Positions 1 to 7,629 of a stretch of DNA of 47,210 bases are shown here, piece after piece. The position numbers and the translations under genes were made by a program. The notes below the pieces were generated by a model. The model was not told where the DNA came from. It was given only the letters and a program-made list of their open reading frames with translations, and searched no databases. The DNA lies in the NCBI GenBank assembly GCA_900548495.1, contig URKT01000001.1, positions 1-47,210 on the forward strand, in the 5' to 3' direction. This DNA is from an uncultured Collinsella sp. (GTDB taxonomy: Bacteria; Actinomycetota; Coriobacteriia; Coriobacteriales; Coriobacteriaceae). The first letter of the stretch is position 1. Each line of letters starts with the position of its first letter.

Positions 1-146
1 GTGTCGAGCAGCTGCGACTCCATGTCGCGTTCGTCGACGGTATGGGTGAGCTCGAGGATGCGGTCACTGATCGTGGACTTGCCATGGTCGATGTGCGCAA
101 CGATCGAGAAGTTGCGGATGTGGGAAATGTCAATTGAAGTATTCAT
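1..146 (-). CDS. lepA: Elongation factor 4 (LepA), N-terminal part
   Basis: Only the first 48 codons are inside the window; the gene runs off the left edge. The reverse strand reads MNTSIDISHIRNFSIVAHID, then HGKST, which is the G1/P-loop of a translational GTPase (AHIDHGKST), and continues with the RILELTHTV stretch typical of LepA. LepA is a ribosome-associated GTPase that acts on stalled or mistranslocated ribosomes. The ATG at 146 is the first start in frame and fits the family's usual N-terminus. It lies downstream of rpsT on the same strand, with a strong terminator between them, so it is probably transcribed separately. Confidence 0.93.
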   Translation of the reverse strand, partial: MNTSIDISHIRNFSIVAHIDHGKSTISDRILELTHTVDERDMESQLLD

Positions 147-171
147 GCGGACTATCTTACCCGAGCGGTAC

Positions 172-208
172 AAAAAATGGAGCCTGTTCCATAAAACAGG
201 CTCCATTT
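172..208 (-). terminator. Rho-independent terminator after rpsT
   Basis: A perfect 14-bp stem (175-188 pairs with 195-208, arm AAATGGAGCCTGTT) has a 6-nt loop and is followed on the minus strand by a run of six T. It lies 35 bp after the rpsT stop and ends its transcript before lepA. Confidence 0.9.
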
Positions 209-242
209 ATGCGCGTAATCTGTGTGGTGTGAAATTTACAAC

Positions 243-509
243 TTAGGCGTTGATGCTGTTCACGAGCTTGGCAAGACCGGACTTGCGGTTGGAAGCCTGG
301 TTCTTGTGGATAACATGCTTGGCGGCAGCCATGTCGAGACGCTTGGTGACGGTCTTGAGGGCAGCCTGGGCCTTCTCGGCGTCGCCCTCGGCGACGGCGG
401 ACTGGACGTGCTTGGTCAGCGTCTTGAGCTCGGACTTGACAGCCTTGTTACGCATGCGAGCTGCCTCATTGGTGCGGATACGCTTCTTCTGAGACTTGAT
501 GTTTGCCAC
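243..509 (-). CDS. rpsT: 30S ribosomal protein S20
   Basis: This is an 88-residue basic protein beginning VANIKSQKKRIRTNEAARMR, read MANIKSQKKR when the GTG start is translated as Met. That is the standard S20 opening, and the C-terminal part (KHVIHKNQASNRKSGLAKLV) is also typical. S20 is a primary 16S-binding protein of the small subunit. An ATG 69 bp upstream is in frame, but the extra residues have no S20 character. The GTG at 509 gives the correct family length and has an AAGGAA ribosome site. The gene stands alone between its own promoter and terminator, as is usual for rpsT. Confidence 0.97.
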   Translation of the reverse strand: MANIKSQKKRIRTNEAARMRNKAVKSELKTLTKHVQSAVAEGDAEKAQAALKTVTKRLDMAAAKHVIHKNQASNRKSGLAKLVNSINA

Positions 510-584
510 TTCTGGAGTTCCTTTCGAGTTCCTTGCAAAAAATGTATGACACCTCTGAGACACGGTGAGGTCATGCAAGCGCCT

Positions 585-593
585 ACTATAGCA
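585..593 (-). promoter_or_regulatory. Extended -10 promoter of rpsT
   Basis: The minus strand carries TGCTATAGT, an extended -10 (TGn plus TATAGT), about 76 bp before the GTG start of rpsT. No good -35 lies at the standard spacing; a TTGACA at 623-628 is too far away (32 bp). A strong extended -10 can work without a -35. Position between the holA stop and rpsT fits a separate promoter. Confidence 0.5.
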
Positions 594-642
594 CGCTCCC
601 CCTCAAAGGGATAGAACGAATTTGTCAAATAGGCAGGTATCA

Positions 643-1605
643 TCACGATTTTCTCAAGATGTTCGTAATCCAGAGCAAAAGCGCGGTCTGGGAATCAGCC
701 GAACCCTTCAGTGCGAGCTCCACATCGACGGCACCCTCGAGCGCAGCGACAAGCTCCGCCATCGAAAAGCGGCGTGCCCAGGTAAGGTGATTTTTGACCT
801 GCCAGGCCTGAAGCTTAAGCGTCGCGGCAAGCTCACGACCCTGCCCACGCGCATCGAGCGCCTTGGCAACGATAAGCTCGCGAATGCGCCCGCACAGCAA
901 TGTGTAAGTCCACACGTAGCTCTTGGCGGGCAGTAGATTGAAGAGCTCAAGCGAGCGGCGCATGTCACGGGCCGAGACCGCATTGAGAAAGTCCCAGGGC
1001 TGAACTTCGGCCGTGCGCACGATCCAGCGCTCCACATTGGCAAGCTCAATTTGCGGCGCCTCGACCATCTGGGCAAGCTTGGCCAAGTCGTTATCGAGCA
1101 TGCGGGTGTTCTCGCCCGAGCGCGAAACGAGCTCCTCGGCGGCCGCCATCGAGATAGACTTTCCGTGCTGCGTCGCCATCTGTTGCACGCGGCGTGGGAG
1201 CTCCCAGCGCTTGGTGCCCGAACAATCGACGATAGCCTTCTTGTCGATCTTGGCGATCGCCTTGTACAGGCGCGTGTTCTTGGCAAGCGAATCGGCAATA
1301 ATGAGACAGACCGTCGTGGGACTGGGACTTGCGAGGTACTCGACAAGCGGTTCCGAGACCGCCTTGGCAAGCTTGGAGCAGCCGTCGAGGATCACCAGGC
1401 GAAACTCGCTGCCCATGGGAAAGGTATTGAGCGAGCCGATGATCGACTCGATATCGGGATCTTTCGTCATGTCACGTTCATCGAGGTTGAACTCAACCAT
1501 ACCCGACTTTTCCAAGCGAGCTTTCATACGCGAGACGGCGTGGTCGCGCTTGACCCCATCGGTACCGACGATCAGATATGCCGGCAACAGACCGGTTTCG
1601 GACAT
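643..1605 (-). CDS. holA: DNA polymerase III subunit delta
   Basis: A 320-residue protein starting MSETGLLPAYLIVGTDGVKR. The opening (LIVGTDGVKRDHAVSRMKAR) corresponds to the degenerate P-loop region of clamp-loader delta. Later parts show the delta pattern: a short strand with VCLIIADSLAKNTRLYKAI, a middle three-helix domain (AAEELVSRSGENTRMLDNDLAKL), and a C-terminal collar domain (PAKSYVWTYTLLCGRIRELIVAK). HolA opens the beta sliding clamp within the clamp loader. The ATG at 1605 has GGGAGGGG before it; an upstream in-frame start would add 21 residues without homology. In many bacteria holA follows comEC, and here a comEC remnant lies just upstream, so ancestral order is preserved. Confidence 0.92.
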   Translation of the reverse strand: MSETGLLPAYLIVGTDGVKRDHAVSRMKARLEKSGMVEFNLDERDMTKDPDIESIIGSLNTFPMGSEFRLVILDGCSKLAKAVSEPLVEYLASPSPTTVCLIIADSLAKNTRLYKAIAKIDKKAIVDCSGTKRWELPRRVQQMATQHGKSISMAAAEELVSRSGENTRMLDNDLAKLAQMVEAPQIELANVERWIVRTAEVQPWDFLNAVSARDMRRSLELFNLLPAKSYVWTYTLLCGRIRELIVAKALDARGQGRELAATLKLQAWQVKNHLTWARRFSMAELVAALEGAVDVELALKGSADSQTALLLWITNILRKS

Positions 1606-1683
1606 CGCGCTCCCCTCCCGCAGGCCTTCGTATTCGCTTCGTGCCATTCTAGCCCAGGGGCCCACCACACGCCAACGACGTCG

Positions 1684-1941
1684 TCACGGTTGCTGGCATC
1701 GCATCGCAAAGCCATTCGCAGTCGGCGTGACGGTAATGTCGCCGTGTTCGATAGTGCACGCGAAAACGCCGCCCGCTTCCTTAACGGCATCGATGCAGGC
1801 ATCGGACGGATGGCCGTATCGATTCCCCTCGCCCGCGCTCGCGAGGGAAAGCTCGGGCTTCAGGACGTCCAGCAACTCACCATCAACTGAAACCTTAGAG
1901 CCGTGATGCCCAAGTTTAAGGACATCGATATCCCCCACCTC
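1684..1941 (-). pseudogene. comEC: ComEC/Rec2 C-terminal remnant
   Basis: About 85 codons match the end of ComEC, the DNA-uptake channel protein: VGDIDVLKLGHHGS followed by NRYGHPSD, the HHGS and GHP motifs of its C-terminal metallo-beta-lactamase-like domain. Everything upstream (the competence domain membrane segments and most of the hydrolase domain, several hundred residues) is absent. At about 1939-1945 the sequence changes abruptly into a PTS EIIB gene in another reading frame. A possible ATG at 1962 belongs to the PTS sequence read out of frame and is not a true start. It sits 5' of holA, the normal comEC position, so this looks like a genuine locus cut short by a deletion or by an assembly join. 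Confidence 0.85.
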
Positions 1942-2086
1942 CCTCGACACCGACCTGGCCATGGGTCTCGACCTTAATGGTCAGACCTCGCTCGGCAGCT
2001 GCCTTCTCCAGCGCCTCCTTCGCCATGAAGGTGTGCGCAATGCCGGTCGGGCAACCGGTGGCGGCGATGATGTCAAACTTAGCCAT
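1916..2086 (-). pseudogene. Fructose-type PTS EIIB, N-terminal remnant
   Basis: The reading frame starts with AAGGAGG and ATG at 2086 and encodes MAKFDIIAATGCPTGIAHTF followed by an alpha/beta stretch ending in KVETHGQVGVE. ACPTGIAHTFMA-type sequence is the phosphocysteine loop of fructose/mannitol-family EIIB, with Cys12 as the phosphorylated residue. Homology stops after 48 codons (about 1943). The frame then runs into the comEC remnant and ends at 1916. A whole EIIB domain needs about 100 residues and usually continues into EIIC, so this is a truncated gene. A MurR/RpiR-family regulator is divergently encoded and probably once controlled it. Confidence 0.85.
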
Positions 2087-2213
2087 GTGTCCCTCCTTTT
2101 TAAGTTTTGCGCCCGCAGGCGCTCCCCTACACGCGCGTCCTTGCGCGCTTTTCCACAACTGAAAGATACCAACCTACCGTCCGCGTGAGAAGAGCTTAGG
2201 TGCAAATCTCCGG

Positions 2214-2257
2214 TGAAAGGTTCTTTCATAACCGTAAACGGTAAGTGAAAGTTTACC
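2214..2257. promoter_or_regulatory. Putative operator cluster between PTS and regulator
   Basis: In the 272-bp divergent gap there are stacked inverted repeats: TGAAAG-gtt-CTTTCA (2214-2228), ACCG-taaa-CGGT (2231-2242), and GTAAAC (2234-2239) facing GTTTAC (2251-2256). They sit between the two divergent starts, where a MurR/RpiR dimer would be expected to bind. Assignment as its binding sites is inference. A TATACT at 2305-2310 is a possible -10 for the regulator; no clear -35 was found. Confidence 0.4.
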
Positions 2258-2358
2258 ATCAACACTTGAAACGGCAAGGTGTATCTTGTAATTGAAAATG
2301 CCCATATACTATGGCATTGCGAATCAAATTAGATTTTCATGCCAACCAGGAGCCATCC

Positions 2359-3216
2359 ATGACCGATAGTAGCAAGAGCGCACTTTCCCTCATTAGCACC
2401 CATCAGGGATACAGCGAGTCCGAGCAGCGCATTGTCGACTATATATTGGAGCACCAGTCCGAGGCGCCACGCCTCACGGCCGCTCAGCTCTCGCGCGCCG
2501 CCGCCACGTCCGAGGCGACCGTTTCGCGCTTCTGCCGCAAGCTTGGGTTTGGCAGCTTCCGCAGCTTTCAGTTTTCGTTGGCGAGGGATTTGGAAAGCCA
2601 GCGCAACGAGGGCCTGACCGACGAGGTCTCGCTCGACAATATGGAGCAGAGCCTCAAGAACATCCTGGCTGCCAAGGTGAGCGAGCTTAATGCGACCATC
2701 GACGGAATCGACCACGATACGCTGGCGGCTGTTGTGCATGCCCTTAAGCATGCAGGGGTTATTGAGTTTGCGGCTGTGGGCAATACGAACGCGGTCGCGC
2801 TCGATGCGACGTTTAAGTTTTCGCAGCTGGGCCTGCGCTGCATGGCGAGCACCATTAGCGAGACATCAATCGGCTTTGCGCTCACGTTGCGCCCGGGTGA
2901 CGTTATCGTGCTAATCTCAAACTCTGGCAAATCGCGCCGACTGAATCGCATGGCAAAAGCGGCTCGCGACTGCGGCGCAACCGTAGTCGTCATCAGCAGC
3001 GACAGCAAATCCCCACTCGCGCGCCTGGCAGACTACACTTTTTATACCGTCAACCACGAAGCGCTACTGACAACGGGCGACTTTGCGTTCTCCAAGATCA
3101 GCGCCACGATGATCATCGAAGTCATCTACAACTTCCTGCTGCCCGAGATTGAAGACGCGCGTGAGCATATCAGCTACTACGAGGAGCTCATCCAGCCGGA
3201 TAAGGTTGTGGAGTAG
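2359..3216 (+). CDS. MurR/RpiR family transcriptional regulator
   Basis: A 285-residue protein with the two domains of the family. Residues about 1-77 form an HTH_6 domain (ESEQRIVDYILEH... SRAAATSEATVSRFCRKLGF), and residues about 120-260 form a SIS sugar-phosphate-binding domain (GNTNAVALDA... VIVLISNSGKSRRLNRMAKA). Such regulators sense a phosphosugar and control sugar-uptake genes. The start at 2359 is preceded by AGGAG; an in-frame ATG at 2311 lacks a site and adds non-homologous residues. It is divergent from a truncated fructose-type PTS gene, so its original target may be gone. Which sugar phosphate it senses cannot be told from sequence. Confidence 0.9.
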   Translation: MTDSSKSALSLISTHQGYSESEQRIVDYILEHQSEAPRLTAAQLSRAAATSEATVSRFCRKLGFGSFRSFQFSLARDLESQRNEGLTDEVSLDNMEQSLKNILAAKVSELNATIDGIDHDTLAAVVHALKHAGVIEFAAVGNTNAVALDATFKFSQLGLRCMASTISETSIGFALTLRPGDVIVLISNSGKSRRLNRMAKAARDCGATVVVISSDSKSPLARLADYTFYTVNHEALLTTGDFAFSKISATMIIEVIYNFLLPEIEDAREHISYYEELIQPDKVVE

Positions 3217-3250
3217 GCTTTATAGGGAGTCGTTAGTTGCTTGTCGCACG

Positions 3251-3400
3251 AAACTATGCCGGTTTACTACGATGAAATCGCAATGTATGACCATATCGCG
3301 TTTTGAAAGAAAACCGCAGGCGTTCTACCTGCGGTTTTCTTTTTGCAATATTAGCTGTGCTCGAGCTATGCCGATTCATCGTAGTAAACCGGCATAGTTT
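3251..3400. repeat. 150-bp element with 26-bp terminal inverted repeats
   Basis: Bases 3251-3276 and 3375-3400 are perfect reverse complements over 26 bp (the left copy starts AAACTATGCCGGTTTACTAC). They enclose a 15-bp terminator hairpin. The right arm can also form an alternative 8-bp hairpin (CTATGCCG 3366-3373 with CGGCATAG 3390-3397), so two folds exclude each other. No open reading frame worth calling lies inside. The architecture resembles a small non-autonomous inverted-repeat element, or a nested structure between convergent genes. Target-site duplications were not evident. Confidence 0.75.
3306..3344. terminator. Bidirectional terminator between the murR-type regulator and recN
   Basis: A 15-bp perfect stem (3306-3320 with 3328-3342, core AAAACCGCAGG) and 7-nt loop. 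The plus strand continues into a T run (TTTTCTTTTT), serving the regulator. The minus-strand copy ends in TTTTCTTTC, which could serve recN. It lies at the centre of the 26-bp inverted repeat. Confidence 0.85.
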
Positions 3401-3476
3401 TTGACGGTCGGGCCAGACGGGCAAGTGGCGAGGCAAGGATTATTGATATTTTACCCCCCAACACCGCCGACTCGTT

Positions 3477-5105
3477 CTAACCTCGAGCCTCTTCCAGCAT
3501 CTGCCTGGCGTGGGCCAAGCTTGCCTCAGACTGATCGCCGCTCAACATGCGGGCGATCTCGGCGGTACGCGCTTCGCCGGTTACCTCATCCAAATGCGTT
3601 TGGGGAACATCGCCCGGTTCCTTGCTGACGACATAATGCTTGTCAGCCATGACGGCGACCTGCGCCAAATGGGTTACGACAATCACCTGATGCGTAGCGG
3701 CGAGATCTGCCAGCACGCCCGCAAGTGCACGCGCCGTGGAGCCACCGACACCAGCATCGACCTCGTCAAACACCAGTGTATCGACACCGTCCGCGTTACC
3801 GAGGACAACCTTGCTCGCCAGCATGACGCGGCTGAGCTCACCGCCCGACGCAATTCGACGCAAGGGGCGCGGCGTCAAACCGGCACCGCTGCGGTATAGC
3901 AGCTCGTAGCTCGAAGGACCAACGGGCGTCCACTCAGCACGGGGAAGATCACGCGACTCCCAGACGAGCTCGGCACTACCCATCTCCAGGCGAGCCATCT
4001 GGCGGCCCACCTCGTGACAGAAGCGCGGGGCCGCCGTATTGCGAGCGCGCTTAAGCGCCTTGGCGGCAGCAAACAGTTCGCGCTCCGCCGCGCCAAGCGC
4101 TTCACGCGCCTTTTTGATCTGTTCATCGCCATCATCAACCAGGGACAGCAGCTCTTGCGAGCGATCGCGCATGGCAAAAACATCGTCCATAGTGGGACCC
4201 CACTGACGCAACAGACCCTTGAGGTCGGAATACCGCTCACGCATGCGAGCGAGCTCGCGCGGGTCGAAGGCGATGCCATCGCGATAGGCACGAAGCTCGT
4301 TCGCGCAATCCTCAAGGGAGATACAGGCATCCGAAAGTGCATCGGCGATGTCACCCAGCTTGCGATCGACGGTCGCCATGCGTGAAAGCTCGGCCACGGC
4401 GCCATTCACGGCATCGAGCGCTCCCCCTTCGGCGGCAAGCGATGCATGGGCATCGCTAGCTGTGGCAACCAGCACCTCGGCATGTTCGGAGCGCGGCAGC
4501 AGTTCCTCGAGTTCCTCATACTCGCCCGGTTTAGGGTCGACCTCGCCGATGCGCTCGAGCGCAAAGCGCGCCTCCTCGACGCGGCTCCCCTGCGCACGCG
4601 AGGCCTCTTCAACACGTCGAACCTCCTTGGCGGCAGCACGCGATGCCTTAAAGCAGGCGCGGTACGCATCCAGCGCCTCGAGCGCAGAGCGTCCCGCCCA
4701 CGCATCGACCATCGCAACGTGATGTGCCGAATCGAGCAAGCGCTGGTGCTCGTGTTGGCCGCACAGATCCATCATCACACCAACGCGCTCCGAAAGCTCG
4801 CGCACACTGGCGATGCGGCCGTCAATCTTAACGCGACTGCGGCCCTCGGCAGAAAGGCTGCGCTGGACCGTGAAGCCCTCCGTGTCGTGCGGTCCGTCAA
4901 AGAGTCGCGCCTCGACGCTCGCCAGCGCCTCACCCTCGCGCACCGTCGAGGAATCCGCGCGCTCGCCCAAAATAAGCTTGAGGGCCGAGAGCAGCGCGGT
5001 CTTGCCGGCGCCGGTCTCGCCTGTCAGGACAGTCAGGCCGGCACTCGGCACCAGCGTCGCCTCGCGAATGAGTGCAATGTTAGAAACCTGCAGCTCATCG
5101 ATCAT
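3477..5105 (-). CDS. recN: DNA repair protein RecN
   Basis: A 542-residue SMC-like ATPase. The N-terminus MIDELQVSNIALIREATLV and Walker A GETGAGKT (residues 29-36) match RecN. The middle is a long coiled-coil region (about 150-350). The C-terminal half has the signature RIASGGELSRVMLA and Walker B VDTLVFDEVDAGVGG, followed by VIVVTHLAQVAVMADKHYVV. RecN binds DNA ends and holds broken chromosomes together during recombination repair. It is the last gene of the operon efp to recN and overlaps nadK by 11 bp, a common actinobacterial arrangement (nadK-recN). It is slightly shorter than typical RecN (about 550-560). Confidence 0.96.
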   Translation of the reverse strand: MIDELQVSNIALIREATLVPSAGLTVLTGETGAGKTALLSALKLILGERADSSTVREGEALASVEARLFDGPHDTEGFTVQRSLSAEGRSRVKIDGRIASVRELSERVGVMMDLCGQHEHQRLLDSAHHVAMVDAWAGRSALEALDAYRACFKASRAAAKEVRRVEEASRAQGSRVEEARFALERIGEVDPKPGEYEELEELLPRSEHAEVLVATASDAHASLAAEGGALDAVNGAVAELSRMATVDRKLGDIADALSDACISLEDCANELRAYRDGIAFDPRELARMRERYSDLKGLLRQWGPTMDDVFAMRDRSQELLSLVDDGDEQIKKAREALGAAERELFAAAKALKRARNTAAPRFCHEVGRQMARLEMGSAELVWESRDLPRAEWTPVGPSSYELLYRSGAGLTPRPLRRIASGGELSRVMLASKVVLGNADGVDTLVFDEVDAGVGGSTARALAGVLADLAATHQVIVVTHLAQVAVMADKHYVVSKEPGDVPQTHLDEVTGEARTAEIARMLSGDQSEASLAHARQMLEEARG

Positions 5106-5955
5106 GACGGACTCCGTAGAATACGCGGCTCACCGAGTTATAGAAGCTCTCGGGGCCGTAATCCAGCAGCAACACATCTCCGGGCCCGCGACGCACAGCC
5201 ACGCTCTCGACCGTACCATCACAAGTAATAAACTGTCCGTCGATAGCGATCGCCGGAACGCTCGGACGATCATCAGACATAAAGATTTCGACGACATCAC
5301 TCGGCGAAGTCAAGAAGGCACGGGCCTGAATGGTGTGCGGCGCAATGGGTACGCAGACCATGCCCGTATAGTCGGGGCTCACGATGGGGCCACCGGCACT
5401 GAGCGCGTAACCCGTAGAACCAGTCGCCGTGGACACGACCACGCCGTCGCCACGCAGTCGATCGATATGGTGGCCCGACACCGTGATGTCGAACTCGACC
5501 ATATCGGACAGCGGACCGCGGGTAAGCGCCATGTCGTTGAGGGCGAAGGTGCGCACGACATCCTTCGTACCGTCTTCGCGCACGGACACGATATCCGCGG
5601 CGATGGTAGCGCGACGGCTCACATGCAGCTCGCCGGACAGGGCGTCGCTCACGACCTGCAGAATGTCACGCTCCTCGGGACTCGCAGCAGTTAAAAAGCC
5701 CAGGTGACCATAGGAAAGACCGAGGATAGGAATCTCGCGATGGTTGAGGATGCGGGCAGCGCGCAGCAACGTACCGTCGCCGCCGAGCGTAATGACCAGA
5801 TCGGAGCCGTCAATATCAGGCGTGCTTTGAATCTTCGATCGCTGGTCGGCAGCCCATGCGACCTCATAGCCCTGGCGCGTCAGCCAAAGCTCGAGCATCA
5901 GGCCGCTCTCGACCGCCTCTTGCTTGTAGTAATTGGGAACCAGAAAGACCTTCAT
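5095..5955 (-). CDS. nadK: NAD kinase
   Basis: A 286-residue protein with the NAD kinase signature TLGGDGTLLRAAR (GGDG at 58-61) and the second conserved block STATGSTGYALSAGGPI in the C-terminal beta domain. It phosphorylates NAD to NADP and sets the NADPH pool. The start overlaps tlyA by 4 bp (ATGA type) and the end overlaps recN by 11 bp, so translation is coupled. Length and motifs are normal for the bacterial family. Confidence 0.96.
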   Translation of the reverse strand: MKVFLVPNYYKQEAVESGLMLELWLTRQGYEVAWAADQRSKIQSTPDIDGSDLVITLGGDGTLLRAARILNHREIPILGLSYGHLGFLTAASPEERDILQVVSDALSGELHVSRRATIAADIVSVREDGTKDVVRTFALNDMALTRGPLSDMVEFDITVSGHHIDRLRGDGVVVSTATGSTGYALSAGGPIVSPDYTGMVCVPIAPHTIQARAFLTSPSDVVEIFMSDDRPSVPAIAIDGQFITCDGTVESVAVRRGPGDVLLLDYGPESFYNSVSRVFYGVRHDR

Positions 5956-6755
5956 AGCGTTGCAGCTTTCTCGCTCAAAACCGATACCTGGGATTGCAGC
6001 ACGTCTTGCGAGCGGTCGCCAGATTCAAATCTCGTGCCGTACAGGAAAAACTCAACGTTGCCCTTGGCACCATGAATGGGCGACACGCACACATCGACCG
6101 GGAACAACCCCTTGGCAGCAAAGAGCTCAACCGCCGCCACGAGCGTATCGCGGCGCACAGCGGGATCGGTCACAATGCCGCCCTCGCCCACCAGCGCCGC
6201 CGGAGCTTCAAACTGTGGCTTTACGAGCGTGCAGAATGCACCCGTAGGCGCCAGGCACGCCAGTACCGCATCGATAATGTTCGCGATGCTGGTAAACGAG
6301 ACATCACACACAGCCAGGTCGATGGCGCCGGCATAGCCAAGCTCAGGCAGCTGCGTCACGTTTGTGCGCTCATGCAGCGTCACGCGATCGTCCTGACGCA
6401 ACGACCAATCGAACTGGGCGCGACCCACGTCCACAGAGACAACGGTCGCAGCTCCGCGCTTGAGCAGGCAATCGGTAAAACCCCCGGTAGAGCAGCCCAC
6501 ATCCAAACAGGCAAGGCCCGTCGGATTGATGCCAAACGCATCAAGCGCGCCTTCGAGCTTAAGACCGCCGCGGCCAACATAGGGAATGCGCCCCTTCACG
6601 TGCAGCGGCAGCCCCGGCATCACCTTAAGACCCGGCGAAGTCAAGCGCTCACCGCCACTCGAGACCAAGCCGGCCATAAGAGTGCGAAGGGCATCCGCGC
6701 GATCGGCGCAGATGCCCTGTGAAATCAGTTCGTCATCAAGACGCACGCGTTTCAT
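5952..6755 (-). CDS. tlyA: TlyA-family rRNA 2'-O-methyltransferase
   Basis: About 267 residues, starting MKRVRLDDELISQG. The first 60 residues form an S4 RNA-binding domain (RLDDELISQGICADRADALR). The rest is an FtsJ/RrmJ-like SAM methyltransferase with LDVGCSTGGFTDCLL and, further on, DLAVCDVSFTSI and TLVKPQFEA. TlyA proteins methylate ribose in 16S and 23S rRNA and affect capreomycin sensitivity; the 'hemolysin' name is historical. In-frame starts at 6764 (ATG) and 6767 (TTG) lie just upstream, none with a clear ribosome site; 6755 best matches homologues. The order xseB-tlyA-nadK-recN fits other actinobacteria. Confidence 0.9.
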   Translation of the reverse strand: MKRVRLDDELISQGICADRADALRTLMAGLVSSGGERLTSPGLKVMPGLPLHVKGRIPYVGRGGLKLEGALDAFGINPTGLACLDVGCSTGGFTDCLLKRGAATVVSVDVGRAQFDWSLRQDDRVTLHERTNVTQLPELGYAGAIDLAVCDVSFTSIANIIDAVLACLAPTGAFCTLVKPQFEAPAALVGEGGIVTDPAVRRDTLVAAVELFAAKGLFPVDVCVSPIHGAKGNVEFFLYGTRFESGDRSQDVLQSQVSVLSEKAATL

Positions 6756-6790
6756 GAATGCCATCAACCATTCGTATCCGGAGATGCAGC

Positions 6791-7030
6791 CTAGCTATCC
6801 TGGGATTCGTTTGCCGCATCCTCATCATATTCCTGCTCGAGCTTGTCGGCCTCACGCGGCGTCAGCTCAAACTTGTCGACCATATCGACCGCGCGGGAGC
6901 CCAGCTCAATCGCTTCGTCAAACAAATCGAGCGAACGCTCCAAGGAGGTATCCTTGGAACGAACGGTAGCGATGATCTGGTCCAAGCGGTCCGAAATCTC
7001 GTCGAAGTTGCGGACGGAACCCTCTGGCAT
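6791..7030 (-). CDS. xseB: Exodeoxyribonuclease VII small subunit
   Basis: A 79-residue acidic protein, MPEGSVRNFDEISDRLDQII, followed by the family pattern LERSLDLFDEAIELG and LTPREADKLEQEY. XseB pairs with XseA to form exonuclease VII, which degrades single-stranded DNA. Two bases separate it from nusB. The usual partner gene xseA is not next to it or anywhere in this window, so XseA must be encoded elsewhere or be absent. Confidence 0.88.
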   Translation of the reverse strand: MPEGSVRNFDEISDRLDQIIATVRSKDTSLERSLDLFDEAIELGSRAVDMVDKFELTPREADKLEQEYDEDAANESQDS

Positions 7031-7032
7031 GG

Positions 7033-7626
7033 CTACTCCTCGACGGTACCGGTCTCGGCCTCGGCGACCTCAGCAGCGTCCACGTCCTCGGACAGCACGC
7101 CAGTCTCGGCCTGGGCAACCGCAACCTTGGCGGCAGCCTCGGCAGCCTGTGCCTCCTCGCGAGCGCGATCTTCGGCCAGCAGCTCTTGGTACAGGTCCTC
7201 GCCTGGCAGCTCCTCGCTGCGAGCGATCTTGCCCAGCACGCCGTTGACGAACGAAGCGGACTGGTCGGTGCCATAGGCCTTGGCAAGCTCGACGGCCTCG
7301 TTGATTACGATGGCGTCCGAGACCTCCTCGTCGGTGAGGAAGCGCATCTCATAGACGGCGATACGCAGCAAGTTGCGGTCGGCGCCGGGCATGCGCATAA
7401 GATCCCAGTTCTTGGCGACGGCGCGCAGAGCGCAGTCGATACGATCGATATGCTCGTAGGCACCGCGGCAAAGCTCCAGCGCATAGGGGTCGAGGGGACC
7501 CTTCGAGATCAGGAAATCGCCCTCGAGGACGCGCTCGAGCGGGCTGTCCGTGGCCTCGGCCTGGAACAGCAGCTGCAGCGCCTGACTGCGGGCAAGCGTG
7601 CGCCCGCGATAAACCTTAAGGCTCAA
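7033..7626 (-). CDS. nusB: Transcription antitermination protein NusB
   Basis: A 197-residue protein whose first 150 residues form a NusB domain: RSQALQLLFQAEATD, NLLRIAVYEMRFL, and VVINEAVELAKAYGTDQSASFVNGVLGKIA. NusB with NusE binds boxA RNA to prevent premature termination in rRNA operons. After about residue 150 there is an Ala/Glu-rich acidic tail of some 45 residues (EEAQAAEAAAKVAVAQAETG and on) that most NusB proteins lack; it looks disordered. The gene is preceded by asp23 (3-bp gap) and followed by xseB (2-bp gap). Confidence 0.94.
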   Translation of the reverse strand: MSLKVYRGRTLARSQALQLLFQAEATDSPLERVLEGDFLISKGPLDPYALELCRGAYEHIDRIDCALRAVAKNWDLMRMPGADRNLLRIAVYEMRFLTDEEVSDAIVINEAVELAKAYGTDQSASFVNGVLGKIARSEELPGEDLYQELLAEDRAREEAQAAEAAAKVAVAQAETGVLSEDVDAAEVAEAETGTVEE

Positions 7627-7629
7627 AGG

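Noticed and set aside
1684..1962. A 92-codon gene starting at 1962
   Set aside because: The ATG belongs to out-of-frame PTS sequence; only the comEC end is homologous, so it is treated as a remnant.
3149..3436. Two short reading frames sharing CRFTTM and HRSKPA on opposite strands between the murR-type gene and recN
   Set aside because: The shared residues come from the 26-bp inverted repeat read on both strands, and the frames cross a terminator.
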